5,247 nt of DNA from DATKCA01 sp035544675 (GTDB taxonomy: Bacteria > Acidobacteriota > Thermoanaerobaculia > Gp7-AA8), in contig DATKCA010000223.1 of the NCBI GenBank assembly GCA_035544675.1, positions 1-5,247 of the forward strand. Direction: 5' to 3'. Shown here one piece after another: positions 1-5,100 of this stretch. The notes beneath the pieces are model-generated. The model was not told where the DNA came from, searched no databases, and was given only the letters and a program-made list of their open reading frames with translations. Every line of letters begins with the position of its first letter. Position 1 is the stretch's first letter. Position numbers and translations under genes: made by a program.

Positions 1-38
1 CCGGCCCGATACCGGTTACCGGCCCGATACCGGTTACC
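1..38. repeat. Tandem 18-bp direct repeat, two copies, cut by the left edge
   Basis: The unit CCGGCCCGATACCGGTTA occurs twice back to back without a mismatch (1-18 and 19-36). The next two bases also match the start of a third unit. Each unit contains the palindrome ACCGGT. Eighteen is a multiple of three, and the repeat is in frame with the small ORF that follows, reading Pro-Ala-Arg-Tyr-Arg-Leu twice with no stop. It may therefore be either a noncoding upstream minisatellite or part of a longer coding region. The copy number to the left is not visible. Confidence 0.85.
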
Positions 39-51
39 CTCACGCATACGA

Positions 52-297
52 GTGCGCCATCTTCTCTTCAACGCCCTGCTCGGCATCATACCCACGTTGA
101 TTCTTGGCGGCAGCATGGCCGCGGGGATCGACGACGACCGCCAGCATCGGCGGATGTTTCTCGTCGTGTACGGGTTGTGGGCGGTGACGCTGGCGATGTG
201 GAACTGGATGCGCTCGGCGCCGGTGGGGTGGGTGGCCGGGTGGGGGGTGGCGGGGGTGGTGGCTCTGGGCTTCACGGCGGTACGGCGGCGCGGATAA
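52..297 (+). CDS. Small predicted membrane protein, function unknown (start uncertain)
   Basis: I do not recognise this 81-aa protein. It shows three hydrophobic stretches at about residues 4-26, 35-52 and 58-76. These are separated by a short acidic/basic loop (IDDDRQHRR) and a Met-Arg-Ser-Ala-Pro turn, and the chain ends in Arg-Arg-Arg-Gly. This looks like a small inner-membrane protein with three short transmembrane segments. The GTG at 52 is used as start because it lies just before the first hydrophobic segment, but no Shine-Dalgarno sequence precedes it. The frame is open to the left edge through the 18-bp repeats, so a longer N-terminus is possible. An internal ATG at 115 would remove the first segment. 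The stop lies 11 bp before the next start, so co-transcription with the exported protein is plausible. The third segment is rich in Gly, Val and Trp, largely because of its G-runs, so spurious translation cannot be excluded. Confidence 0.5.
   Translation: MRHLLFNALLGIIPTLILGGSMAAGIDDDRQHRRMFLVVYGLWAVTLAMWNWMRSAPVGWVAGWGVAGVVALGFTAVRRRG
225..256 (+). other. Potential G-quadruplex motif
   Basis: Five G-tracts of at least three bases lie within 32 bp: 225-228, 230-232, 238-240, 242-247 and 252-256. The intervening loops are 1, 5, 1 and 4 bases. This satisfies the usual four-tract rule with one tract to spare. The G-rich strand is the coding strand, so the structure could form in the nontemplate strand or in the transcript, about 50 nt upstream of the exported-protein start. 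The codons encode Val-Gly-Trp-Val-Ala-Gly-Trp-Gly, so codon choice may account for it. Confidence 0.6.
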
Positions 298-300
298 AAT
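271..300 (+). promoter_or_regulatory. Possible promoter just upstream of the exported-protein gene
   Basis: A TAAAAT hexamer at 295-300, resembling a sigma70 -10 box, lies in otherwise GC-rich sequence. A weak TTCACG (271-276) sits 18 bp upstream as a possible -35. Transcription would start at about 306-309, at or next to the ATG at 309. This would give a leaderless or near-leaderless mRNA, consistent with the absence of a Shine-Dalgarno sequence. The element overlaps the stop codon of the upstream small ORF. This rests on motif inspection only. Confidence 0.25.
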
Positions 301-308
301 CTGTCGCT

Positions 309-1547
309 ATGTCCAGAACCCTCGTCGTCCTCCTCTCGCTCTGCATCGCCGCCTCGGCCGAAGCCCGCGAAGGCTTCGGCTTTACCAAAAAGTCAGTCGT
401 CATGGACGTCCGCAACCCGCCCGCTCTCAACCTCGGCGCGCGGCGCGTGAAGGTCGTCGTCGAGAGCGAGCGGTCTGCCGACAAGGACGACGCCCGCGCC
501 CTCATGCGCCTGACCGAGGAGCTGATTCTCAACGGAGGCGGGACGATTGCGGGGGAGAAGGACCGCGGCGACGTCGTCATCAAGCTCGCCCTCGACCGCA
601 TCGAGTCGCACGAGAGCTGGGAGACGAAGACCGAGTCCAGCTACGAGAAGATCGGCGAGAAACAGGTCTACAACGAAAAGAAGAAAAAGAACGAGACCAA
701 GGACGTCTACGGCAACGTCCCTCGCACCGTGCAGATCAAGGTCGTCACCGGCAGCCTCAGCGGCGCCTACGACATCGCCGACCGCAGCGGCAAGGTCGTC
801 GACTCCGGCAGCCTCTCGCAGGAGTTCCGGCAGAAGTACGACAAGGGAACGAACGCCGCCACGCCCACGGAGATCGAAGACGACCTGATGAGCGATGCCG
901 CGCTGGCCGTCGCGGCGCGCCTCGTCCCGACCAGGGGACGGGTCGCGGTCCTGGTCCCCAAAGGCAGCTTCGAGTCCTACATTCCCTTCGCCGAGTCGAA
1001 CACGTGGGACCGCTACCTCGCGTCGGTCGAGGCCGTGAAGCCGAAGAAAGACGCGCGGCAGGAAGCGTATCGGCAGTACGCCCTCGCGGTGGGAAAAGAG
1101 GGGCTGGCGTACTCGGTCGACGACCGCGCCCGCACCATCGAGCTGCTGCGCGAGGCGGTCGGTCACTACGACAACGCCATCACTGGCAATCCTGCCGAGA
1201 AGATCTTCCGCGAGGCGTATTCGAGCCTCTTCTCGCGAGGCGCCGGGGCGCCGCTTCCGCGCGCGCAGGCCAGCCTGACCGCGTTCGAGGAGTGGTCCGC
1301 TGGCGCACCGTCATCGAGGACGGCCGCGGTGAGGACCGCCTCGACGACCTCCGTTCCGGCGCTCTCGAACCAGACTCTCATCGAGATGTCGAAAGCCGGC
1401 CTGGCGGAAGAGAACCTGATCCTGGCCATCAACGAGGCCAGCGAAGTGGACTTCGACACCTCGCCCAACGCGCTCATCTCGCTGGCAAAGGCCGGCGTGA
1501 GCAAGAACGTCATCGCCTCCATGCAGAAAAAGGTGTCGAGACGTTAG
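309..1547 (+). CDS. Exported protein of unknown function with a C-terminal duplicated helical motif
   Basis: This 412-aa protein starts with a classical signal peptide: Arg at position 3, a hydrophobic core at 5-15, and Ala-Ser-Ala-Glu-Ala before a likely cleavage near residue 19. It has no lipobox Cys at the cleavage site, so it should be periplasmic or secreted. ATG 309 is chosen because it begins the signal peptide; the frame is open upstream to 177 but without sense. The mature part has three regions. Residues 35-215 are mixed alpha/beta with a very charged stretch (about 105-132, lysine-rich at 124-127). Residues 250-308 are helical and TPR-like. A low-complexity Ser/Thr/Ala linker (330-350) precedes a C-terminal pair of motifs, each with a Lys-Ala-Gly core (362-364 and 394-396). 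Similar C-terminal motifs occur, to my knowledge, in uncharacterised proteins of Acidobacteriota and Bacteroidota. I cannot name a family or assign a function. It may be co-transcribed with the small membrane protein 11 bp upstream. Confidence 0.85.
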   Translation: MSRTLVVLLSLCIAASAEAREGFGFTKKSVVMDVRNPPALNLGARRVKVVVESERSADKDDARALMRLTEELILNGGGTIAGEKDRGDVVIKLALDRIESHESWETKTESSYEKIGEKQVYNEKKKKNETKDVYGNVPRTVQIKVVTGSLSGAYDIADRSGKVVDSGSLSQEFRQKYDKGTNAATPTEIEDDLMSDAALAVAARLVPTRGRVAVLVPKGSFESYIPFAESNTWDRYLASVEAVKPKKDARQEAYRQYALAVGKEGLAYSVDDRARTIELLREAVGHYDNAITGNPAEKIFREAYSSLFSRGAGAPLPRAQASLTAFEEWSAGAPSSRTAAVRTASTTSVPALSNQTLIEMSKAGLAEENLILAINEASEVDFDTSPNALISLAKAGVSKNVIASMQKKVSRR

Positions 1548-1557
1548 TTCTCTGTGA

Positions 1558-1639
1558 TCCTCTGTGTCCTCTGTGACTCTGTGGTTTGCTTCTTCGATTC
1601 TCGAGAAGGCAACCGCAGAGTCACAGAGATCACAGAGGA
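1558..1639. repeat. TCTGTG-type inverted repeat between convergent genes; possible bidirectional terminator
   Basis: The two 35-nt arms, 1558-1592 and 1605-1639, match at 30 of 35 positions around a 12-nt loop. One mismatch would be a G-T wobble in the transcript. The arms consist of repeated (C)TCTGTG units ending in TGACTCTGTGGTTT. Further TCTGTG units extend left to 1548, directly after the TAG of the exported-protein gene, and the right arm continues to about 1642. Short elements built from these units are, from general knowledge, scattered in many copies through some environmental bacterial genomes. The position between converging stop codons (1547 and 1663) suits a bidirectional terminator or mRNA 3' stabiliser, but no U-tract typical of intrinsic terminators follows. 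Copy number cannot be tested here. Confidence 0.85.
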
Positions 1640-1662
1640 GAGCGAAGGGGGCCCCTGGTTCT

Positions 1663-2640
1663 TCAGCGGAAGCTGATCGGGATGTCGTCCATCGTCAGCA
1701 CGCCCGGGCGTGCCTTGACGACGCGCGGGATCGCATTCACGACCATGGCCGCCGTGGCGCGGTCGCCGTGCGTGCCGCCCGGGATCACCATCTCCAGATC
1801 GGGCACTCCTTTGATAATGACGCGGTCGGCAGCCACCGCCTCCGCTCCGACGTACATCCGCAGCTCGAGGCTGACGTTGATGCGGCCCTTGCCGTAGATC
1901 GTCTGGTGGACGCCGGCGACCTGGCCGGGTGCCACCTTCAGATACTGCGTGGTGATCTCGCGGTCGGCCACGATCGGCTCGATCTTCTCCTCGCTCACCG
2001 ATTCGAAGTCGACGCCCAGGCCGGCCCCGACGAGCATGAGCGACTCGCGAAGGCCCATGTGCTTGATCTTGCCGGCATCGACGGCGGCGCGGAACTCCCC
2101 GGTGGTCATCCCCGCGCCGACCTTGCGCTGCAACGGCTCGCGGCGCGTCGATGCATTCTGGATGCGGACGATCTCCACCGACCTCACTTCCTGGCACACC
2201 GACGTGATCGTCAGCGGCAGCTTGTCCATGACGAAGCCGGGATTCACGCCCGTGCCGAGGAGGTTCACGTTTGCGGAGCGGGCCGCCTGCTGCAGCTCCT
2301 CGCGGATCTTCTTGTCCAGCGGGAACGAAAGCTCCTCACAGGTCGAGACGACGTGCGAGCCGCGCTCGAGCAGCGACCTGAGCTGCGAGGAGACCTCGCG
2401 CAGCCGCGAGCCGGTGGAGTGGCAGACGACGTCCACCTTGCCGGCCAGCCCGGCCGTCACTTTGACGCCCGTCTCGCGGCCCAGGCCGATGACTTCGCCG
2501 AGGTCCTTGCCGATTTTCTTCGGGTCGATGTCGACCGCGGCGACGAGCCTGACCCACGGCTTGGTGAGGAGGAGCCGCGCGATCTCGGCGCCGATCGGGC
2601 CGATTCCATACTGCGCGACGGAGATGGTCGGGACGTTCAT
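1663..2640 (-). CDS. DapB-like NAD(P)-dependent oxidoreductase, 2,4-diaminopentanoate dehydrogenase type
   Basis: This 325-aa protein has an N-terminal Rossmann fold with Gly-Ile-Gly-Pro-Ile-Gly at 12-17 and Asp37 at the end of the second strand. Family-type motifs follow: Gly-Lys-Asp-Leu-Gly-Glu-Val (44-50), His-Ser-Thr (74-76), Ser-Thr-Cys-Glu-Glu-Leu-Ser (99-105), Gly-Thr-Gly-Val-Asn-Pro-Gly-Phe (129-136), and a C-terminal Gly-Asp-Arg-Ala-Thr-Ala-Ala...Asn-Ala-Ile-Pro (292-305). These match proteins often annotated as dihydrodipicolinate reductase but closer to 2,4-diaminopentanoate dehydrogenase, an enzyme of ornithine breakdown that oxidises and deaminates a diamino acid. The His-His-x-x-Lys-x-Asp catalytic signature of true DapB is absent, so a role in lysine synthesis is unlikely. 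The substrate cannot be fixed from sequence, and no ornithine-pathway partner genes are present. ATG 2640 fits the fold and has a GAGGT 11 nt upstream. The gene is bounded by a different inverted repeat on each side. Confidence 0.85.
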   Translation of the reverse strand: MNVPTISVAQYGIGPIGAEIARLLLTKPWVRLVAAVDIDPKKIGKDLGEVIGLGRETGVKVTAGLAGKVDVVCHSTGSRLREVSSQLRSLLERGSHVVSTCEELSFPLDKKIREELQQAARSANVNLLGTGVNPGFVMDKLPLTITSVCQEVRSVEIVRIQNASTRREPLQRKVGAGMTTGEFRAAVDAGKIKHMGLRESLMLVGAGLGVDFESVSEEKIEPIVADREITTQYLKVAPGQVAGVHQTIYGKGRINVSLELRMYVGAEAVAADRVIIKGVPDLEMVIPGGTHGDRATAAMVVNAIPRVVKARPGVLTMDDIPISFR

Positions 2641-2651
2641 TGCTGGTGGAG

Positions 2652-2656
2652 ACCTC
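2652..2656 (-). promoter_or_regulatory. Probable ribosome binding site of the DapB-like oxidoreductase gene
   Basis: On the minus strand GAGGT lies 11 nt before the ATG at 2640. It is the only reasonable Shine-Dalgarno match among the gene starts in this window. The spacing is slightly long, which lowers confidence. Confidence 0.45.
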
Positions 2657-2772
2657 GTTCGTCAAATTCGGCGCGGATTGTACGCGAATGTTGAGAGATG
2701 AATGCGGAGGGATGAGCAGCGCGGAACCGTGCAAGGGACTCGCTCACGGCGGCATCACGATTCACAGCGTTC

Positions 2773-2833
2773 GAAGGATGAAGGATGAAGGATGAACGTG
2801 GTTCGAGCGTTGATCCTTCATCCTTCATCCTTC
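2773..2833. repeat. GGATGAA-type inverted repeat hairpin, possible dinB terminator
   Basis: The left arm 2773-2798 and right arm 2808-2833 are each 26 nt and complementary at 25 of 26 positions around a 9-nt loop (2799-2807). Each arm contains three heptamers: GGATGAA on the left, TTCATCC on the right. The hairpin is therefore both a direct and an inverted repeat. It lies 72 bp beyond the dinB stop in the direction of dinB transcription and about 130 bp before the oxidoreductase start. Termination is possible, but the T-tract after the stem expected of an intrinsic terminator is missing. A REP-like dispersed intergenic element is the alternative, and I think the more likely one. Confidence 0.9.
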
Positions 2834-2905
2834 AAACGTGTGAGGAGGCGATGTGGCGATGAGAACGAGAGTGCCGAAACGGTTTCGCAACGTAGTTCGC
2901 ATCAT

Positions 2906-3985
2906 TCATCGCTGCTCGAACAGCGCCGGCTGTTCCTGTTCGCCCTCGTCGTTTTCCTCTTCCCCGACAAAGTTCGAAACTCCCACTCCCGCCAGGCGGT
3001 ACCGCGCCTCCGCTCCGAACTCGAACCGCTCCAGCAGCGACACGGCGACCGCCGTCAGCTCCTCGGCCGACTCGGGCGGGTGGTCGGGGGTGAGCCGGCG
3101 CGTGGCGGTCTTGAAATCGGGTGTGCGCAGCTTCACCGTCACGGTGCGCCCGCGCATCGAGCGGCCGTCCATGGCCGCCCAGAGATCCTGCGACGCTTTC
3201 CGGAGATAGTCCGCCACTTCCTCGCGCGTGATGTCGGTCGCGAACGTATTCTCGTTCGACCACGACTTGCGCTTCCGCGACGGCACGACCGGACTCTCGT
3301 CGATGCCGCGCGCCAGCTCCCACAGTCGCGTGCCCCATTTGCCGAATCGCTCGACAAGCTCCTTCTCTTCGTACTGCCGCACGTCGCCGACCGTCTGAAT
3401 TCCGAACCCGTGCAGCACCGCCTCGGTTGCCTTCCCCACGCCCGGGATCTTGCGCACGGGAAGCGGCGTGAGGAACTCCTCGACCTGATGCGGGCGGATC
3501 ACGAAGCAGCCGTCCGGCTTCTTCCAGTCCGACGCGATCTTGGCCAGGAACTTGTTCGGTGCGACCCCGGCCGATGCGGTGAGCTGCGTCTCGTCGCGGA
3601 TCTCGCGGCGGATCGTCTGCGCGGTCTCCGTCGCAGTGGGGATCCCCGTCAGCTCCTCGGTCACATCGAGATAGGCCTCGTCGAGCGACAGAGGCTCGAC
3701 GAGCGGCGTGTGCCGCTCGAAGATCTCGCGGATGTGTTTCGACACGGCTCGGTATCGCTCGAAGTCGGGATGGACGAACACGCCGTCCGGGCAGAGCTTC
3801 TTGGCGCGCATGGCCGGCATGGCGGAGTGGACTCCGAACTTGCGCGCCTCGTACGACGCCGCGCAGACCACGCTGCGCATCCCCGGCCATCCGACGATGA
3901 CCGGCCGGCCGCGCAGCGACGGGTCGTCGCGCTGCTCGACGGACGCATAAAATGCGTCCATATCGATATGGATGATCTTTCGCAC
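2906..3985 (-). CDS. dinB: DNA polymerase IV (Y-family translesion polymerase)
   Basis: This 359-aa protein is close to the usual length (about 350 aa) and collinear with DinB throughout. The palm/fingers region starts Arg-Lys-Ile-Ile-His-Ile-Asp-Met-Asp-Ala-Phe-Tyr, giving metal ligands Asp8 and Asp10 and a Tyr13 steric gate that excludes ribonucleotides. Ser-Leu-Asp-Glu-Ala-Tyr (100-105) supplies Asp102 and Glu103. Ser-Ala-Gly-Val-Ala-Pro-Asn-Lys (138-145) is also typical. A helix-hairpin-helix thumb segment (Ile-Pro-Gly-Val-Gly-Lys, 180-185) and the little-finger domain (about 240-335) follow. An acidic tail ends in Gln-Pro-Ala-Leu-Phe (352-356), a good beta-clamp binding motif. The enzyme copies past damaged bases at low fidelity. 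The start must be GTG 3985: the next Met would delete Asp8, and no in-frame start lies close upstream. No clear Shine-Dalgarno or LexA box is seen. Its first 18 bp overlap the start of the divergent aldolase gene. Confidence 0.97.
   Translation of the reverse strand: MRKIIHIDMDAFYASVEQRDDPSLRGRPVIVGWPGMRSVVCAASYEARKFGVHSAMPAMRAKKLCPDGVFVHPDFERYRAVSKHIREIFERHTPLVEPLSLDEAYLDVTEELTGIPTATETAQTIRREIRDETQLTASAGVAPNKFLAKIASDWKKPDGCFVIRPHQVEEFLTPLPVRKIPGVGKATEAVLHGFGIQTVGDVRQYEEKELVERFGKWGTRLWELARGIDESPVVPSRKRKSWSNENTFATDITREEVADYLRKASQDLWAAMDGRSMRGRTVTVKLRTPDFKTATRRLTPDHPPESAEELTAVAVSLLERFEFGAEARYRLAGVGVSNFVGEEENDEGEQEQPALFEQR
3941..3971. promoter_or_regulatory. Double palindrome with TAAAAT element at the divergent dinB/aldolase start
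   Basis: GGACGCAT (3941-3948) and ATGCGTCC (3952-3959) form a perfect 8-bp dyad around AAA. It is followed by the perfect 14-bp palindrome CCATATCGATATGG (3958-3971), which contains the aldolase ATG (3968-3970). TAAAAT at 3948-3953 could be a -10 box for the aldolase gene, giving a very short leader of about 7-8 nt; no good -35 is visible. The same bases encode Asp-Ala-Phe-Tyr-Ala-Ser and His-Ile-Asp-Met of DinB, so coding constraint may explain part of the symmetry. An operator is an inference. Confidence 0.35.
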
Positions 3986-5053
3986 CTGAATACGCCGGCG
4001 TTTCTCGTGGACCGGACCGCCCTGCAGCGGAACTGCGATCGGATGCGCGAGAAGGCGGCCGCGTCGCATGTGATTTTCCGACCTCACGTGAAGACACACA
4101 AGGTCGTCGAGATCGGCCACATGCAGCACGGCGGCGCAATCGGGCCGATCACCGTGTCCACGCTGGCCGAGGCGGAGCTGTTTGCCGCGGCCGGGTTCAG
4201 CGATCTGACGTATGGGGTGCCGGTGGCGCCGGAGAAACTGGAGCGCGCGGCGGCGCTGGCGAAACGTGTCGAGACGCTGAATTTATTGATCGACTCGCGC
4301 GACGCTCTACAGGCGTTAGAGTCGTTCGGCCATCCCTTCGACGTGTTCCTCAAGGTCGACTGCGGCTACCACCGTGCCGGAGTCGACCCCGATTCCGAGG
4401 AGAGCGTGAACCTGGCGCGGAGCATGGCCGCGTCGCCGGTGATCCGGTTCCGCGGACTGCTCACGCACGCGGGGCACTCCTATGACGCGCGGACGATCGA
4501 GGAGATTCGCGCCATCGCCGCACAGGAGCGCGATGCCGTCGATCGGCTCCGGCGGCGCGTGGAACTGGATCTCATCCGCAGCGTCGGGTCGACGCCGACG
4601 CTGACCGCCCTCGAGACGTTCGAGGGCGTCGACGAAGTCCGCCCCGGCAACTACGTCTTCTTCGACGCTTTCCAGGCGACGCTCGGCTCGTGCCGGCGCG
4701 AAGACGTGGCGGTCTCGGTTCTGACGACGGTCGTCGGCTCGTATCCCGAGCGGAAGACGCTGATCGTCGACGCCGGTGCACTCGCGCTCTCCAAAGACTC
4801 CGGACCGCGTCACCTCGACCCCGAGTTCGGCTACGGCATCGTCTGCGATACGGCTCTCCAGCCGCTGCCCATGAGAATCGTTGCGCTGTCGCAGGAGCAT
4901 GGAAAGGTGAGCGCGGAGAAGGTCGTGCCCGTCGGTACGCGCCTGCGCATCCTCCCCAACCACTCCTGCCTGACTGCCGCGATGGACGACCGCTATCACG
5001 TGGTCGAGAGTGGACGAGTCACCGCGGAGTGGCGGCCGGCGCGGGGGTGGTAG
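3968..5053 (+). CDS. PLP-dependent D-threonine aldolase / D-serine dehydratase-like protein (DSD1 family)
   Basis: This 361-aa protein has the fold-type III (alanine-racemase-like) barrel followed by the D-serine-dehydratase-like C-terminal domain. Arg-Pro-His-Val-Lys-Thr-His-Lys (38-45) holds the expected PLP-binding Lys42. Lys-Val-Asp-Cys-Gly-Tyr-His-Arg-Ala-Gly (129-138), Thr-His-Ala-Gly-His-Ser-Tyr (166-172), Gly-Ser-Thr-Pro-Thr (207-211) and Arg-Pro-Gly-Asn-Tyr (225-229) follow. Glu-His-Gly (310-312) and Pro-Asn-His-Ser-Cys (330-334) provide the His332/Cys334 metal pair seen in D-serine dehydratase. Family members cleave D-threonine or 3-hydroxy-D-aspartate to glycine plus an aldehyde, or deaminate D-serine; sequence alone does not separate these. 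The enzyme is probably cytoplasmic. ATG 3968 matches the family N-terminus (Asn-Thr-Pro-Ala-Phe-Leu-Val-Asp). The frame stays open far upstream, but only antisense to dinB. No Shine-Dalgarno is seen. Confidence 0.93.
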   Translation: MDDLSHLNTPAFLVDRTALQRNCDRMREKAAASHVIFRPHVKTHKVVEIGHMQHGGAIGPITVSTLAEAELFAAAGFSDLTYGVPVAPEKLERAAALAKRVETLNLLIDSRDALQALESFGHPFDVFLKVDCGYHRAGVDPDSEESVNLARSMAASPVIRFRGLLTHAGHSYDARTIEEIRAIAAQERDAVDRLRRRVELDLIRSVGSTPTLTALETFEGVDEVRPGNYVFFDAFQATLGSCRREDVAVSVLTTVVGSYPERKTLIVDAGALALSKDSGPRHLDPEFGYGIVCDTALQPLPMRIVALSQEHGKVSAEKVVPVGTRLRILPNHSCLTAAMDDRYHVVESGRVTAEWRPARGW

Positions 5054-5083
5054 TTCGTCCCGGTTCCACCATGGCAGCCGGTG

Positions 5084-5100
5084 TGCACCGAACCGGTGCA
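5084..5100 (+). promoter_or_regulatory. Hairpin TGCACCG-AAC-CGGTGCA after the aldolase gene
   Basis: A perfect 7-bp stem with a 3-nt loop lies 30 bp past the aldolase stop, and its last base is the A of the next ATG (5100-5102). Two G-T wobbles could extend the stem. It could end the upstream transcript (no T-tract follows) or mask the start of the following ORF. Either role is inference. Confidence 0.4.

Larger units (their letters stand above)
2641..2905. other. Intergenic region between dinB and the oxidoreductase gene
   Basis: This 265-bp gap separates the end of dinB from the start of the oxidoreductase gene on the same strand. I see no credible gene in it. It contains the GGATGAA-type hairpin (2773-2833), a short dyad CGAAA-CGG-TTTCG (2875-2887) 19 bp downstream of the dinB stop, and more loosely related purine-rich GGATGA/GAGATGA sequence at about 2694-2714. 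The length and the hairpin argue against a tight dinB-oxidoreductase operon, and a promoter for the oxidoreductase is expected in 2641-2770. I could not pick out a convincing -10/-35 pair. Confidence 0.6.

Noticed and set aside
177..308. Upstream extension of the exported protein to ATG 177
   Set aside because: The extra residues are a Gly-rich out-of-frame reading of the G-run region, and a proper signal peptide starts at ATG 309.
393..1166. 257-codon minus-strand ORF opposite the exported-protein gene
   Set aside because: Its Val/Asp/Leu/Arg-only composition mirrors the codon bias of the opposite gene, and it has no domain or start signal.
1564..2694. 376-codon plus-strand ORF opposite the oxidoreductase gene
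   Set aside because: It is an antisense shadow in GC-rich DNA: Arg/Ala/Asp-rich, no recognisable domain, and it begins inside the intergenic inverted repeat.
2794..2804. GAAC-GTG-GTTC as a LexA box
   Set aside because: The spacer is 3 instead of the 4 bases of the GAAC/GTTC-type box. It lies downstream of dinB and is part of the GGATGAA hairpin loop region.
1548..2833. A composite transposon formed by the two hairpin elements
   Set aside because: The two elements share no sequence, no target-site duplication was seen, and no transposase is present.
2875..2887. CGAAA-CGG-TTTCG dyad as dinB terminator
   Set aside because: The stem is only 5 bp, the outer pair does not match, and no T-tract follows. 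It is mentioned only as part of the intergenic region.
2792..3967. In-frame upstream extension of the aldolase ORF (392 more open codons)
   Set aside because: It is entirely antisense to the well-supported dinB gene, has low-complexity Arg/Leu-rich content, and the family N-terminus begins at 3968.
3986..4129. DinB start 48 codons upstream
   Set aside because: The added residues do not resemble DinB, which normally begins two or three residues before Lys-Ile-Ile-His-Ile-Asp, and they are antisense to the aldolase N-terminus.
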